Of a DNA stretch of 64,000 nt, positions 54,300-62,394 are shown piece after piece. The DNA is from Cryobacterium flavum. Its GTDB lineage: Bacteria > Actinomycetota > Actinomycetes > Actinomycetales > Microbacteriaceae. How positions within the stretch are numbered: the first letter of the stretch is position 1; each line of letters starts with the position of its first letter. The stretch is taken from NCBI RefSeq assembly GCF_900103805.1, contig NZ_FNIB01000002.1, positions 355,978 to 419,977 on the forward strand, written 5' to 3'. Under the pieces are notes generated by a model. The model did not search any database. It worked only from the letters and a program-made list of their open reading frames with translations, and was not told the DNA's origin. Position numbers and translations under genes: made by a program.

Positions 54300-55797
54300 T
54301 CAGGTCTCGAATCGACTCCCGCGCACCTAAGGCAGGCGTCCCTCCACCGGTCGATGTCGCGCCTGGAAAGCCGACCTCAGCGTAGGTGTAGACGCCGGAT
54401 GTAGCCAGTTTCACGGTACCGCCCCAAATCTGACCACGCCACTGGGACGAAGTGGAAATGTTTACGTTGCACGGCGTATAAACCATCACATCAACATTGA
54501 AGTTGACTTTAAATGATTCGATTACCGAAAAATCCTCGGCCTTTGCGTTACATTTTGACTTGCTGTTTGGCGACTTGTCAGAGGTTACCAACCACAATTT
54601 GTGCTTCGAAGCAGCATCGATCTGAGCGCTGTTACGAAATTGAAAGTTGTCCGCGATAATTGCGATGTCACTGCCAAGATTCAGTATCCCCGTACCTGAG
54701 ACGTCAACCCCATTCGCGCATTCAATGATCCCAGGAGCGCCAGTCAGCGCATCGGCAGCAGCTTGCAGGGCGGCCAGATCACAGATCCCTCCAAGAACGA
54801 CCTTATTTTCAAAGTAGTTCCATGCCATATCCTTTTGGCTTTTATCGTTCACGAACGTGCCGATTGTCGATGAATACTTGTACTTTAGGTCGTACCATCC
54901 CGGTGCGGCGAGGCCGGAAACCGGTCCAGGTTTGGTCTGCGATGAATTTCCGATCAAACTGCCGAGAATACCGCTCGTTTCACCCGCCGTGAGACTTCCG
55001 CCGACGACCGTACCCGGACCAATCGCGGCAAGCCCTGAAACCCAGACATTGCCGCTAACCTGCGCGGTCGACGATGTGGTCAATCTGGCAGCAATCAGGC
55101 TTTGGTGGACAAGTGCGGATCCACCGATTGTGGCATTGCCCGATGCCCACACGTCTCCGAACAGACCGCAGGATTCTCCGAGGATGACGTCGCCCGCATG
55201 GACTATCAGATCCACGGTGTTTGCGCCCGAACTGATGCAACTGGCGTCACCCTGACGCACATAGATCGCAGCACCCGGTGCATGGATGGTCACGGACTCG
55301 ATGATGGAAAAGCCGAGGTCAGCGTAGATCGCGATGCCGGCGCTCGGGCTGCTGCCCGATACGGCCACAGAGTAGACAGCCTCGACGCTGCGGGTGGTGC
55401 CCGCCGCTTTGCCACCGAGGCCGGCAGACCCTGCGGTACCCGTCGAAACCATCTTGACCTGTCCCATCGCCGCTGGGCAACCCTCTTCCCACACCGGAGC
55501 CCCGCTATCCAGATGCGAGAAAATCACCTCGAATTGAGGCGCAGACCTCCTGAGCCGGTTGTCTTCGACGAGGGGGCAACCAGTGCTGAGCTGGACCACT
55601 CCGGCAGCGATCCCCGCCTCGGCCGCAGCCTGCGCCTGCACGCCGGCGAGGACCGAGGTTGTCAGTCCGAGCGATTGCAACGAAGAAGAGGTTACGGTAA
55701 GGGTAACGATCACGAGCACGGCCATCACGCCAATCACAGCGATCAGCACGCTCCCGCGCTCGCCAGCGCCAGACTCCGGGATCACCCTGCGAAGCAT
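54292..55797 (-). CDS. PilX-like minor-pilin/assembly protein with beta-helix-like repeat domain
   Basis: 501 residues. The N terminus has one hydrophobic helix (SVLIAVIGVMAVLVIVTLTVTSSSLQSLGL) without a cleavable G-F prepilin site, then QAQAAAEAGIAAGV, as in PilX_N proteins. Residues ~185-275 contain short repeats (GNATIGGSALVHQSL, GNVWVSGLAAIGPGTVVGGSL) suggestive of a right- or left-handed beta-helix. Further small repeats and four or more cysteines follow. Lower GC than its neighbours. Probably an extracellular or pilus-tip component; function inferred from position. Confidence 0.75.
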   Translation of the reverse strand: MLRRVIPESGAGERGSVLIAVIGVMAVLVIVTLTVTSSSLQSLGLTTSVLAGVQAQAAAEAGIAAGVVQLSTGCPLVEDNRLRRSAPQFEVIFSHLDSGAPVWEEGCPAAMGQVKMVSTGTAGSAGLGGKAAGTTRSVEAVYSVAVSGSSPSAGIAIYADLGFSIIESVTIHAPGAAIYVRQGDASCISSGANTVDLIVHAGDVILGESCGLFGDVWASGNATIGGSALVHQSLIAARLTTSSTAQVSGNVWVSGLAAIGPGTVVGGSLTAGETSGILGSLIGNSSQTKPGPVSGLAAPGWYDLKYKYSSTIGTFVNDKSQKDMAWNYFENKVVLGGICDLAALQAAADALTGAPGIIECANGVDVSGTGILNLGSDIAIIADNFQFRNSAQIDAASKHKLWLVTSDKSPNSKSKCNAKAEDFSVIESFKVNFNVDVMVYTPCNVNISTSSQWRGQIWGGTVKLATSGVYTYAEVGFPGATSTGGGTPALGARESIRDLNG

Positions 55798-56393
55798 GTT
55801 TGTCCTATCTCTAGCGTTCCTTGCGGTTTGATCGTCGTATCTACTCGGTCCGAAGTAGCTGAGCCGACTCCAAGGGACAACTCGACTTCGTCTCCGTTAA
55901 ATCCGACGGTCGCCTCATTAATTAAGATCCTGTGATTGGTCCAACTGACAATCTCACTACTATTCGGAGCCTTCAATGGCGTCCCGGATGCGGTTTCCTT
56001 GGAGTAGACCGAGCCGTCGTGGAAGTACCATGCCTGGCATGTCCAAGTGAGGTCTGTGTTTCGCCCTGCCGTCTTCACAATTAATAGATCCTGGCCTCGA
56101 ACTGTGATCTGGTTTGCATTGCGCACGTCGGCCCTAATCGCTTCAACGATCACCTGCGTCGTGTTGGTCGTCTGTACGGCTGAAACGAGCTCCCGTTCCG
56201 CGCGCAAAGTAGTGACCAGAAAACCGCCAACCAGGGTGAGGATCACCCCTGCCAGCGAAGTGTAGATAATCAACTCGACCAGCGACATACCGTCCTGGCC
56301 TGGCGCGCTTGCGGTTGCAAGCTTCTCGGCTTGGCCAACATTCAACCTTTGTGCCTCTGCACCACGGTACCGGGCCAAGAACCACGTGGTCAC
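55782..56393 (-). CDS. Prepilin-type minor pilin, PilW-like
   Basis: 203 residues from GTG 56393, overlapping the PilV-like gene by 4 nt. Unusually long leader of ~35 residues before the cleavage motif GQDG-MSLVELIIYTSLAGVILTLVGGFLV (Glu at +5). The globular part has RNANQITVRGQDLLIVKT and a WTCQAWYF segment. Class III signal processed by PilD. The start choice rests on the stop/start overlap. Confidence 0.83.
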   Translation of the reverse strand: MTTWFLARYRGAEAQRLNVGQAEKLATASAPGQDGMSLVELIIYTSLAGVILTLVGGFLVTTLRAERELVSAVQTTNTTQVIVEAIRADVRNANQITVRGQDLLIVKTAGRNTDLTWTCQAWYFHDGSVYSKETASGTPLKAPNSSEIVSWTNHRILINEATVGFNGDEVELSLGVGSATSDRVDTTIKPQGTLEIGQTCFAG

Positions 56394-56788
56394 GGTGAAA
56401 CCAGAATGAGCGTAACGACCTGAGCGAGCACACTGCGGTCTGTGCGATCGATGACGGTGCTGGTGTACTTCACCATCGCGGGAACACCCGTCGAGCATCC
56501 GTCGGCGAGTTCCCACTCTCCGGTAACGGCTAATTCATCGTGCACTGATGCGGTGCTTGCGGGAAGCGGATTACAGGTGACTGCCAGTGGTCGCGCCTGC
56601 TCCAGATCCGCGCTAAGTAGCTGAGTTGCCGTTGCGATCGACGCGTTGGACGCAGTGAGGTGCATAGCCTGCGTGAGCACCGGCAGGAATACCAGTGCCA
56701 TAAGGCTGAGAAGAAACATCGACACGATGACTTCAACCAGGCCGAAGCCGTCGGAACGTCTGCTGGACTCAACGCCGAGCACAGTCAT
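56390..56788 (-). CDS. Prepilin-type minor pilin, PilV-like
   Basis: 132 residues. Leader MTVLGVESSRRSDG, then FGLVEVIVSMFLLSLMALVFLPVLTQAMH, a classic class III signal with Glu at +5. The short C-terminal domain has two cysteines (VTCNP and DGCST). Probably part of the minor pilin tip complex that primes PilA assembly. Confidence 0.85.
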   Translation of the reverse strand: MTVLGVESSRRSDGFGLVEVIVSMFLLSLMALVFLPVLTQAMHLTASNASIATATQLLSADLEQARPLAVTCNPLPASTASVHDELAVTGEWELADGCSTGVPAMVKYTSTVIDRTDRSVLAQVVTLILVSP

Positions 56789-56871
56789 TCAACGTTCCTT
56801 TCACTTATTCATTCTGATATCTCCAGCACGAAGCGAGAGCGCCAAATTATCGACGCCCTCTACTCGAATTT

Positions 56872-57297
56872 CTAGCTCTTTTTAGCCGAGGTTGATTCCG
56901 TGATTGTGTGCTCGTTTGTGCCGGCTTGCCCGGCAGTGTCCACGTATGTTCCAGTCAGTAAGAATGCGTCCGGGGTGGCTGCAACGGGCGCAGCGGCTAC
57001 AACGCTAATTTTCTCGCTGGCGGAGTACCCGGGAAGGGTTTCCAGTGCAGCTACGGCGGCGTCGACCGTTGAACCTTCAGCCACTGAGACGGAAATTGCG
57101 GCCTTCGCCTGCGCCAGTTGAGTAGCCACGGCGCTGTCCTTCGCGGAATCCTGCTGGCCGATGTAGATGGGAATTGCGATCGCGGAGAGAATGCCGAGGA
57201 TGAGAACGACCACGAGGAGCTCGATGAGCGTGAAGCCCTTCTCCTTGTCGCCGAGGGCCTTGCGCTTGGCTAGGACGGTCGTGAAGAAGCGGTTCAT
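56872..57297 (-). CDS. pilA: Type IV major pilin PilA
   Basis: 141 residues. Leader of 20 residues ending EKG, then FTLIELLVVVLILGILSAIAIPIYIGQ with the conserved Phe+1 and Glu+5. A small Ala/Val/Ser-rich globular domain without cysteines follows (SVAEGSTVDAAVAALETLPGYSA). AAGGAAA lies upstream of the ATG. It is separated from pilC by 155 bp and has its own likely promoter. Confidence 0.95.
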   Translation of the reverse strand: MNRFFTTVLAKRKALGDKEKGFTLIELLVVVLILGILSAIAIPIYIGQQDSAKDSAVATQLAQAKAAISVSVAEGSTVDAAVAALETLPGYSASEKISVVAAAPVAATPDAFLLTGTYVDTAGQAGTNEHTITESTSAKKS

Positions 57298-57338
57298 GTG
57301 TGTGTTTCCTTTGAGTGATTCTGCAAGGAGTAAATCGG

Positions 57339-57369
57339 CGGAGTTACTCCGTTGTCAGCTTAGATTCAA
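57339..57369 (-). promoter_or_regulatory. Candidate pilA promoter with palindrome over the -10
   Basis: Minus strand TTGAAT (57364-57369), 17 bp, TAACTC (57341-57346). The -10 lies inside the 13-bp palindrome CGGAGTTACTCCG (57339-57351), and a further GGAGTAAATC half-site sits at about 57327-57336. An overlapping operator is plausible. Confidence 0.45.
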
Positions 57370-57452
57370 GCCCCAGACCGAACCTTGTTTTTCGGGGGGC
57401 TGACTACCCCCACTGGGAGTGCAGCCCAAACGGGGGCTACTTGCCTCGCCGG

Positions 57453-58682
57453 CTATTTGACGTAGTCGAAAACACTGAACATGGGCAGGTACAGCGACAC
57501 GACCATGCCACCGATGATCACGCCGATGACGGCGATCATGAGCGGCTCGATCAGTGCCGTGAGCTGCTCCGTGGTCGACTGCACCTCCTGGTCGTAGAAG
57601 TCGGCGATCTTGGTGAGCATCTGCTCGAGCACGCCGGCACCCTCTCCCACCGCGATCATCTGCGTGACCATGGCCGGAAACACCGGCTCGAGTGCGAGCG
57701 GGGTCGCCATTGAACGACCCTGGCTCACCGATTCCTGAACTTTGATCAGGGCGGACTCGATGACATAGTTTCCCGAGGTCTCCCCTACGATCTTGAGCGA
57801 GTTCAGAATGGGCACACCGGCACCGATCATCGTGGCGAAGTTGCGGCTGAAGCGAGCGATGGCGAGCTTGATAAGTAGCTTGCCAAACACCGGCAGTTTG
57901 AGCTTGAACGGGTCGAGTACCCGCCGCACGGCCAGGGTGTGCTTGTTCTTGCGCCACCAAACGGAGAACACGATGACGGCAATGAGCAGCACCGGGGCCA
58001 CCCAGACCATGCCGTTGGAGAGCGCGACGAGCACCCGGGTGGCCGGCGGTAACTCGCCACCTAGATCAGCGAACATCTTCTCGAACACGGGAACGATGAA
58101 AATGAGCATGCCCACCACGGCGAGCACGGCCATGATCAGCACGATCACGGGGTAGGCGAGCGCGCTCTTGATGGTGTCGCGCAGCTTCACCTCGCTTTCG
58201 AAGTTGTCGGCAATGGAGTTGAGGGCGTCTTCGAGAAAACCACCGGACTCGCCCGCGCGCACCAGGCTGATCATGATCGGCGGAAACACCACGTCCTGCT
58301 TATCGAAGGCTTCGGAGAGCGACACGCCGGTTTCGACGTCGCTGCGAATGACAGCGATCACCTGGGCGAGCTGCTTGTTCTCGGTCTGCTCCGACAGAAT
58401 ATTGAGCGTGCGCAGCAACGACAGCCCCGCCGCGGTCATTGTCGCCATCTGACGGCTCATCACGGAGAGGTCGCTGAGTCCAATGTGCTTTTGAAACCCC
58501 GGAATGCTCAGATCTGCGTGAAGACCCGTGAGTTTATGGGCCGGCGTGATCGAAATGGGCGAGAGCCCCATGGTGCGCAGTTGCAGCAGCGCTGCCCGCT
58601 CCGACGCTGCGTCCATGCGGCCCTTGACCACGCGGTCGCGGGAGTCCCTGCTGGTGTAGCTGAAAGAGCTTTCGGTGGACAT
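57453..58682 (-). CDS. pilC: Type IV pilus platform protein PilC (GspF family)
   Basis: 409 residues with two GspF repeats and three main membrane segments (SALAYPVIVLIMAVLAVVGMLIFIVPVF; GMVWVAPVLLIAVIVFSVWW; AVIGVIIGGMVVSLYLPMFSVFDYV). Conserved FSRNFATMIGAGVPILNSLKIVGETSGN and GEGAGVLEQMLTKIADFYDQEV. It turns under the PilB/PilT motors. It begins 1 nt after the pilT stop. Confidence 0.95.
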   Translation of the reverse strand: MSTESSFSYTSRDSRDRVVKGRMDAASERAALLQLRTMGLSPISITPAHKLTGLHADLSIPGFQKHIGLSDLSVMSRQMATMTAAGLSLLRTLNILSEQTENKQLAQVIAVIRSDVETGVSLSEAFDKQDVVFPPIMISLVRAGESGGFLEDALNSIADNFESEVKLRDTIKSALAYPVIVLIMAVLAVVGMLIFIVPVFEKMFADLGGELPPATRVLVALSNGMVWVAPVLLIAVIVFSVWWRKNKHTLAVRRVLDPFKLKLPVFGKLLIKLAIARFSRNFATMIGAGVPILNSLKIVGETSGNYVIESALIKVQESVSQGRSMATPLALEPVFPAMVTQMIAVGEGAGVLEQMLTKIADFYDQEVQSTTEQLTALIEPLMIAVIGVIIGGMVVSLYLPMFSVFDYVK

Positions 58683-59861
58683 CTAGCGCCTTCCGGACGA
58701 GAACGAGTCATTGAAGTCAATTTCGCCGTTGCTCAGGCCGCCCACCGGGGTGTCCGGGGGATCAACCCTGTGCACGAGTTGCTTGAGCACGTCGACGTCC
58801 ATGGCCTTCTCCTCTGCGGCCTGCCGAGTGATCTGGCCGGCCTCGACGAGTTCAGCGAGGTGCTGGTCCATGGTGTGCATGCCGAGGGTGCGCCCGGATT
58901 GCAGGGCTGAGGCAATCTGGTGGGTCTTGCCCTCCCGCACCAGGTTCGCGATGGCGGCGGTGGTCACCAGAATCTCGGTCGCGACCACACGCCCACCGCC
59001 GATCTTGCGCACGAGGGTCTGGCAGACCACCCCGCGCAGCGTCGCGGCGAGCTGCGCGCGCACTTGCGCCTGCTGGTGCGGTGGAAAAACGTCGATGATG
59101 CGGTCGATGGTCTGGGCAGCATCCTGAGTGTGCAGCGTGGAAAACACGAGGTGACCGGTCTGGGCGGCGGTCAAAGCCACCGAGATCGTCTCCAGGTCGC
59201 GCAACTCGCCGATCAGAATGACGTCGGGGTCTTGGCGCAGCACGTGTGTGAGAGCGGATGCGAAACTGTGCGTGTCCTGCCCCACCTCGCGTTGGCTGAT
59301 CATGGATTTCTTGGCCTCATGAATGAACTCGATCGGGTCTTCCACCGTGACGATGTGGTCGTCCCTGGTGCGATTCACCAGGTCCACCATTGCGGCCAGC
59401 GTTGTGGTCTTGCCGGAGCCGGTGGGACCGGTGACCAGAACGAGGCCTCGCGGCAGGTGAGCGAACCGCGCCACCGATTCCGGAATGCCCAGCTCGGCCA
59501 ATGATTTGATCTCATTGGGAATGAGCCGAAAGGCGCCCCCGACCGTGTTGCGCTGCTGGTAGAAATTGACTCGAAAACGCGTGCCCTCCACCGTGTGGGC
59601 GAAATCGAGCTCGAGTTCCTGGTCGAATTCTTCGCGCTGCTCCGGCGACAGAATGCTGTTGAGTGCGGAAGCGACCTTCTCCGGCGACCAACGATCCCAC
59701 CCGGGAATCGGCCGCAGGGAACCGTCCACCCGGATGCTCGGCGGTGCACCGCCAGAAACGTGCAGGTCGCTCGCTCCCTCGTCCAGCACGAGACGGAGCG
59801 CCCGGAGCAGGTCGGCATCGGGCATGGGTGCGCTGAATTGGGCTGATGATTCGGAACGCAT
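58683..59861 (-). CDS. pilT: Twitching motility ATPase PilT
   Basis: 392 residues from ATG 59861, preceded by GAGGAGG; a GTG at 59945 would add 28 residues. Walker A GPTGSGKTT, Asp box TVEDPIEFIH, Walker B DVILIGELRDLETISVALTAAQTGHLVFSTLHT with the His box, and the PilT signature AIANLVREGKTHQIASALQSG. Drives pilus retraction. It lies directly between pilB and pilC. Confidence 0.95.
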   Translation of the reverse strand: MRSESSAQFSAPMPDADLLRALRLVLDEGASDLHVSGGAPPSIRVDGSLRPIPGWDRWSPEKVASALNSILSPEQREEFDQELELDFAHTVEGTRFRVNFYQQRNTVGGAFRLIPNEIKSLAELGIPESVARFAHLPRGLVLVTGPTGSGKTTTLAAMVDLVNRTRDDHIVTVEDPIEFIHEAKKSMISQREVGQDTHSFASALTHVLRQDPDVILIGELRDLETISVALTAAQTGHLVFSTLHTQDAAQTIDRIIDVFPPHQQAQVRAQLAATLRGVVCQTLVRKIGGGRVVATEILVTTAAIANLVREGKTHQIASALQSGRTLGMHTMDQHLAELVEAGQITRQAAEEKAMDVDVLKQLVHRVDPPDTPVGGLSNGEIDFNDSFSSGRR

Positions 59862-59993
59862 AAGCCTCCTCGAACGGATATCAACGGTGGAGGCGGGCGG
59901 GTCATCGGATTCCTGGACGGCATAACCGAGATCGGGCGATCTCACTGCGGGACCTGCGCGGTCCGTCGGGGGCGAACCGGGGCATCCCGGAAA

Positions 59994-61745
59994 TTAGGAA
60001 ACAACACGGAGCACCTCGTCGATCGAGGTCAGCCCGAGGGCGACCTTGGCCCAGCCGTCTTCACGCATGGTGATCATTCCCTGCTTGCGGGCGGCGGCTC
60101 CGATCTGCGCGCTCGAGGCGTGCGCCACGGTCAGCCGCTCGATCTCTTCGGACACCGTCATGACCTCGTGAATACCAAGCCGTCCACGGTAGCCGGTCTG
60201 CGAGCAACTCGAGCACCCGGTCGGCTTGTAGATGATCGTGCCCGTCGTGGTGGGGTCGATGGCCGGGCCGAGATCCGGCATGACCGTCGAACGGTTCGAG
60301 ACGTAGCCCACCGTTGGGTTGACTACAAAACCCAGATAGGCCAGGTCGGTGCGCTCGTCGGGCACCTTGCAGCGGTCGCACAGACGCCGGGCCAGTCGCT
60401 GGGCCACAACGCAGTCCAGGGCCGACCCCACGAGAAAGGGCTCGATGCCCATTTCGATTAGTCGGGTCATAGCGCTCGGCGCGTCGTTGGTGTGCAGGGT
60501 CGACAGTACGAGGTGACCGGTGAGCGAGGCCTCGATGGCGATCTTCGCGGTCTCCTGGTCTCGAATCTCACCGAGCAGCACGACATCGGGGTCGGCGCGC
60601 AGAATGGAACGCAGCGCAACGGCGAAGGTGAGGCCCGCCTTGCGATTCACCTGCACCTGGTTGACCCCTTGCATGCGGTATTCCACCGGGTCTTCAACGG
60701 TGATGACGTTGATCTCCGGGCGATTGATGGCGTGCAGGGTCGTGTAGAGCGTGGTCGACTTGCCCGACCCGGTCGGGCCGGTGACCAGAATCATGCCGTA
60801 CGGCTTGGTGTACGCCATCTCGTACTCGTTGAAGTTGTCGGTGAGCAGATTGAGGCCGTCCATGCTCATCGACGAGGTGGCGTTGTCGAGAATTCGCAGC
60901 ACGACCTTCTCTCCCCACACCGTAGGCAGAACGGCGACGCGCAGGTCGACGGTGCGCCCGTTGTGGTGCACCGACATGCGGCCGTCCTGCGGTTTGCGAC
61001 GCTCAGCGATGTCGAGGTCGCTCATGATCTTGATGCGCGAGATGACGCCACCGGCGATGGTCGACGGAGCTCGCTGCATCTCGTGCAGCACCCCGTCTAT
61101 GCGGTAGCGCACGCGCACATCGTTCTCACCGGGTTCGATGTGGATGTCAGAGGCTTTGTCTTGAATGGCCTGGCTGACCAACAGGTTGACGAAGCGCACG
61201 ATCGGAGCGGCGTCATCCGTTTCGTTGGGACCGGCAAACTCCTCGGGTTCTTCGCTGTCGGCGGTGAGAGTGGTGCTGAGGTCGATCAATTCGTTGTCGG
61301 CGCGGTGATAGCGGGCGATGGCCGCCTGCAGGTCGGACAGCTCGACGACAACCGGGCTGACCCGCATGCGCGCTGCCTCGCGCACGTCGTCGACGGCGAA
61401 CACATCGCCGGGGTTGACCATGGCCACCACGAGGCGACCGTCTTCAAAGGCGATCGGCAAAACATTGGCCCGGTGGCAGACGGTGGCCGGCACTTTGGCC
61501 ACGGCGAGCCGGTCAACCGGATAGTCCAGCAGCTCGACGAAGGGCAGGTTTTTCTGCTCGGCGCGTGCCCTGGCGAACTGCAGCTCGGTGATGGTGCCGG
61601 CCTCCACCAAGTTGCGCACGGCGGCTTCATCGGCGCGATCGCTCAACCGAACGGTGTCAAGTCCCTCCACCGGCAGCAGTCCGTGCACGATCAGAATTTC
61701 GGTCAGGCTGGTCACGTCTGCGCTGCTCCCCCGGTTCTCAGTCAT
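59994..61745 (-). CDS. pilB: Type IV pilus assembly ATPase PilB (GspE family)
   Basis: 583 residues from ATG 61745 (MTENRGSSADVTSL); a GTG at 61769 is an alternative and neither has a strong Shine-Dalgarno. An N-terminal MshEN/GspE-N domain (~residues 10-150, with LPIAFEDGRLVVAMVNPGDVFAVDDV), then Walker A GPTGSGKSTT, Asp box TVEDPVEYR, Walker B DPDVVLLGEIRDQETAKIAIEASLTGHLVLSTLHT. The zinc module has two CxxC pairs (LCDRCK, GCSSCSQTG). Powers pilus extension. First gene of the pil locus. Confidence 0.95.
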   Translation of the reverse strand: MTENRGSSADVTSLTEILIVHGLLPVEGLDTVRLSDRADEAAVRNLVEAGTITELQFARARAEQKNLPFVELLDYPVDRLAVAKVPATVCHRANVLPIAFEDGRLVVAMVNPGDVFAVDDVREAARMRVSPVVVELSDLQAAIARYHRADNELIDLSTTLTADSEEPEEFAGPNETDDAAPIVRFVNLLVSQAIQDKASDIHIEPGENDVRVRYRIDGVLHEMQRAPSTIAGGVISRIKIMSDLDIAERRKPQDGRMSVHHNGRTVDLRVAVLPTVWGEKVVLRILDNATSSMSMDGLNLLTDNFNEYEMAYTKPYGMILVTGPTGSGKSTTLYTTLHAINRPEINVITVEDPVEYRMQGVNQVQVNRKAGLTFAVALRSILRADPDVVLLGEIRDQETAKIAIEASLTGHLVLSTLHTNDAPSAMTRLIEMGIEPFLVGSALDCVVAQRLARRLCDRCKVPDERTDLAYLGFVVNPTVGYVSNRSTVMPDLGPAIDPTTTGTIIYKPTGCSSCSQTGYRGRLGIHEVMTVSEEIERLTVAHASSAQIGAAARKQGMITMREDGWAKVALGLTSIDEVLRVVS

Positions 61746-61769
61746 CTCAATGCGCTCGTGTGGAAGCAC

Positions 61770-62089
61770 ACCGCAGTCACGGCACGAGACTGACTCTTTA
61801 CGTTATCGCGGCGGGTAAAGGCTGAACCAGTTCCCGCCGATGGTACCCGTGCTTTTGTCGACCCCAGTTCAGGGGGAAACTTTGCCCATAATTGATGATT
61901 ATGCCTCTACTGCGGCCGGGTTACGCCCCACGAAAGCGGGTGAACGGCTATTACAGGAGGGCCGAAGTGACCGTTTCCCGCACTTGGCTTTCAGAAGAAA
62001 CTTTTGAACTTTCGTTTGTATTTGACTGAGATTTGCTCGTGTTTAGGGGCGATTTGGTCTATACTTGTGGTGAAGGAGGCACCGACGCC
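61770..62089. other. Divergent intergenic region between pilB and the DUF222 gene
   Basis: About 320 bp. It holds a small dyad CATAAT-TGATG-ATTATG (61887-61903) that could contain the pilB promoter or an operator. A 20-codon frame (GTG 61967 to TGA 62029) has an AGGAGGG Shine-Dalgarno. A TATACT -10-like box lies just before the DUF222 start. No other gene is seen. Confidence 0.4.
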
Positions 62090-62297
62090 ATGACCCTCAC
62101 CGCCCCGCCCGCCACAGCCGGCTCGATGCCGCAGGGTTCTCGCGTTGAAGCGGTGGCTCAGGCCGGTGCCATTCTGGCAGCAGCGTTTGACGAGGTGCGG
62201 TTCGGTCACCTCGACGATGCTGAAGCTGTTGCGGTTCTCGCGGCGTTGGAGGGGCTCGGCCGCAAGGTCGATGGGGCCCAGTACCAATTAACCGCGC
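62090..62297 (+). pseudogene. DUF222 / 13E12-type HNH-endonuclease gene, 5' part (IS-interrupted)
   Basis: From ATG 62090 (AAGGAGG about 10 nt upstream) the frame encodes MTLTAPPATAGSM, then an acidic-helical segment ILAAAFDEVRFGHLDDAEAVAVLAALEGLGRKVDGAQYQLTA. This resembles the N terminus of DUF222 proteins, which often carry a C-terminal HNH nuclease. It is cut at 62297 by the IS. The remainder resumes at 63907. Confidence 0.75.
62284..62297. repeat. Left 14-bp target-site duplication
   Basis: CCAATTAACCGCGC lies immediately before the TGT end of the IS; the identical sequence follows the ACA end at 63907-63920. Confidence 0.9.
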
Positions 62298-62302
62298 TGT
62301 CC

Positions 62303-62374
62303 TGTCTCAGCGCATCGTGGACACACGATCTCATGACATCGTGGACACGATGTCTCACAGCATCGGAGACACTT
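62303..62374 (+). repeat. Left IS-end iterons (3 x 24 bp)
   Basis: Units at 62303-62326, 62327-62350 and 62351-62374, each with the pattern (T/A)TCTCA-n4-CATCG(T/G)(G/A)GACAC. These are likely transposase-binding sites. Confidence 0.85.
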
Positions 62375-62394
62375 GCGCCGATGATAGTTAGGGA

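Noticed and set aside
57360..57450. 6C-type small RNA between pilC and pilA
   Set aside because: Runs of 5-6 C occur, but they do not sit in the loops of two stable hairpins as in 6C RNA.
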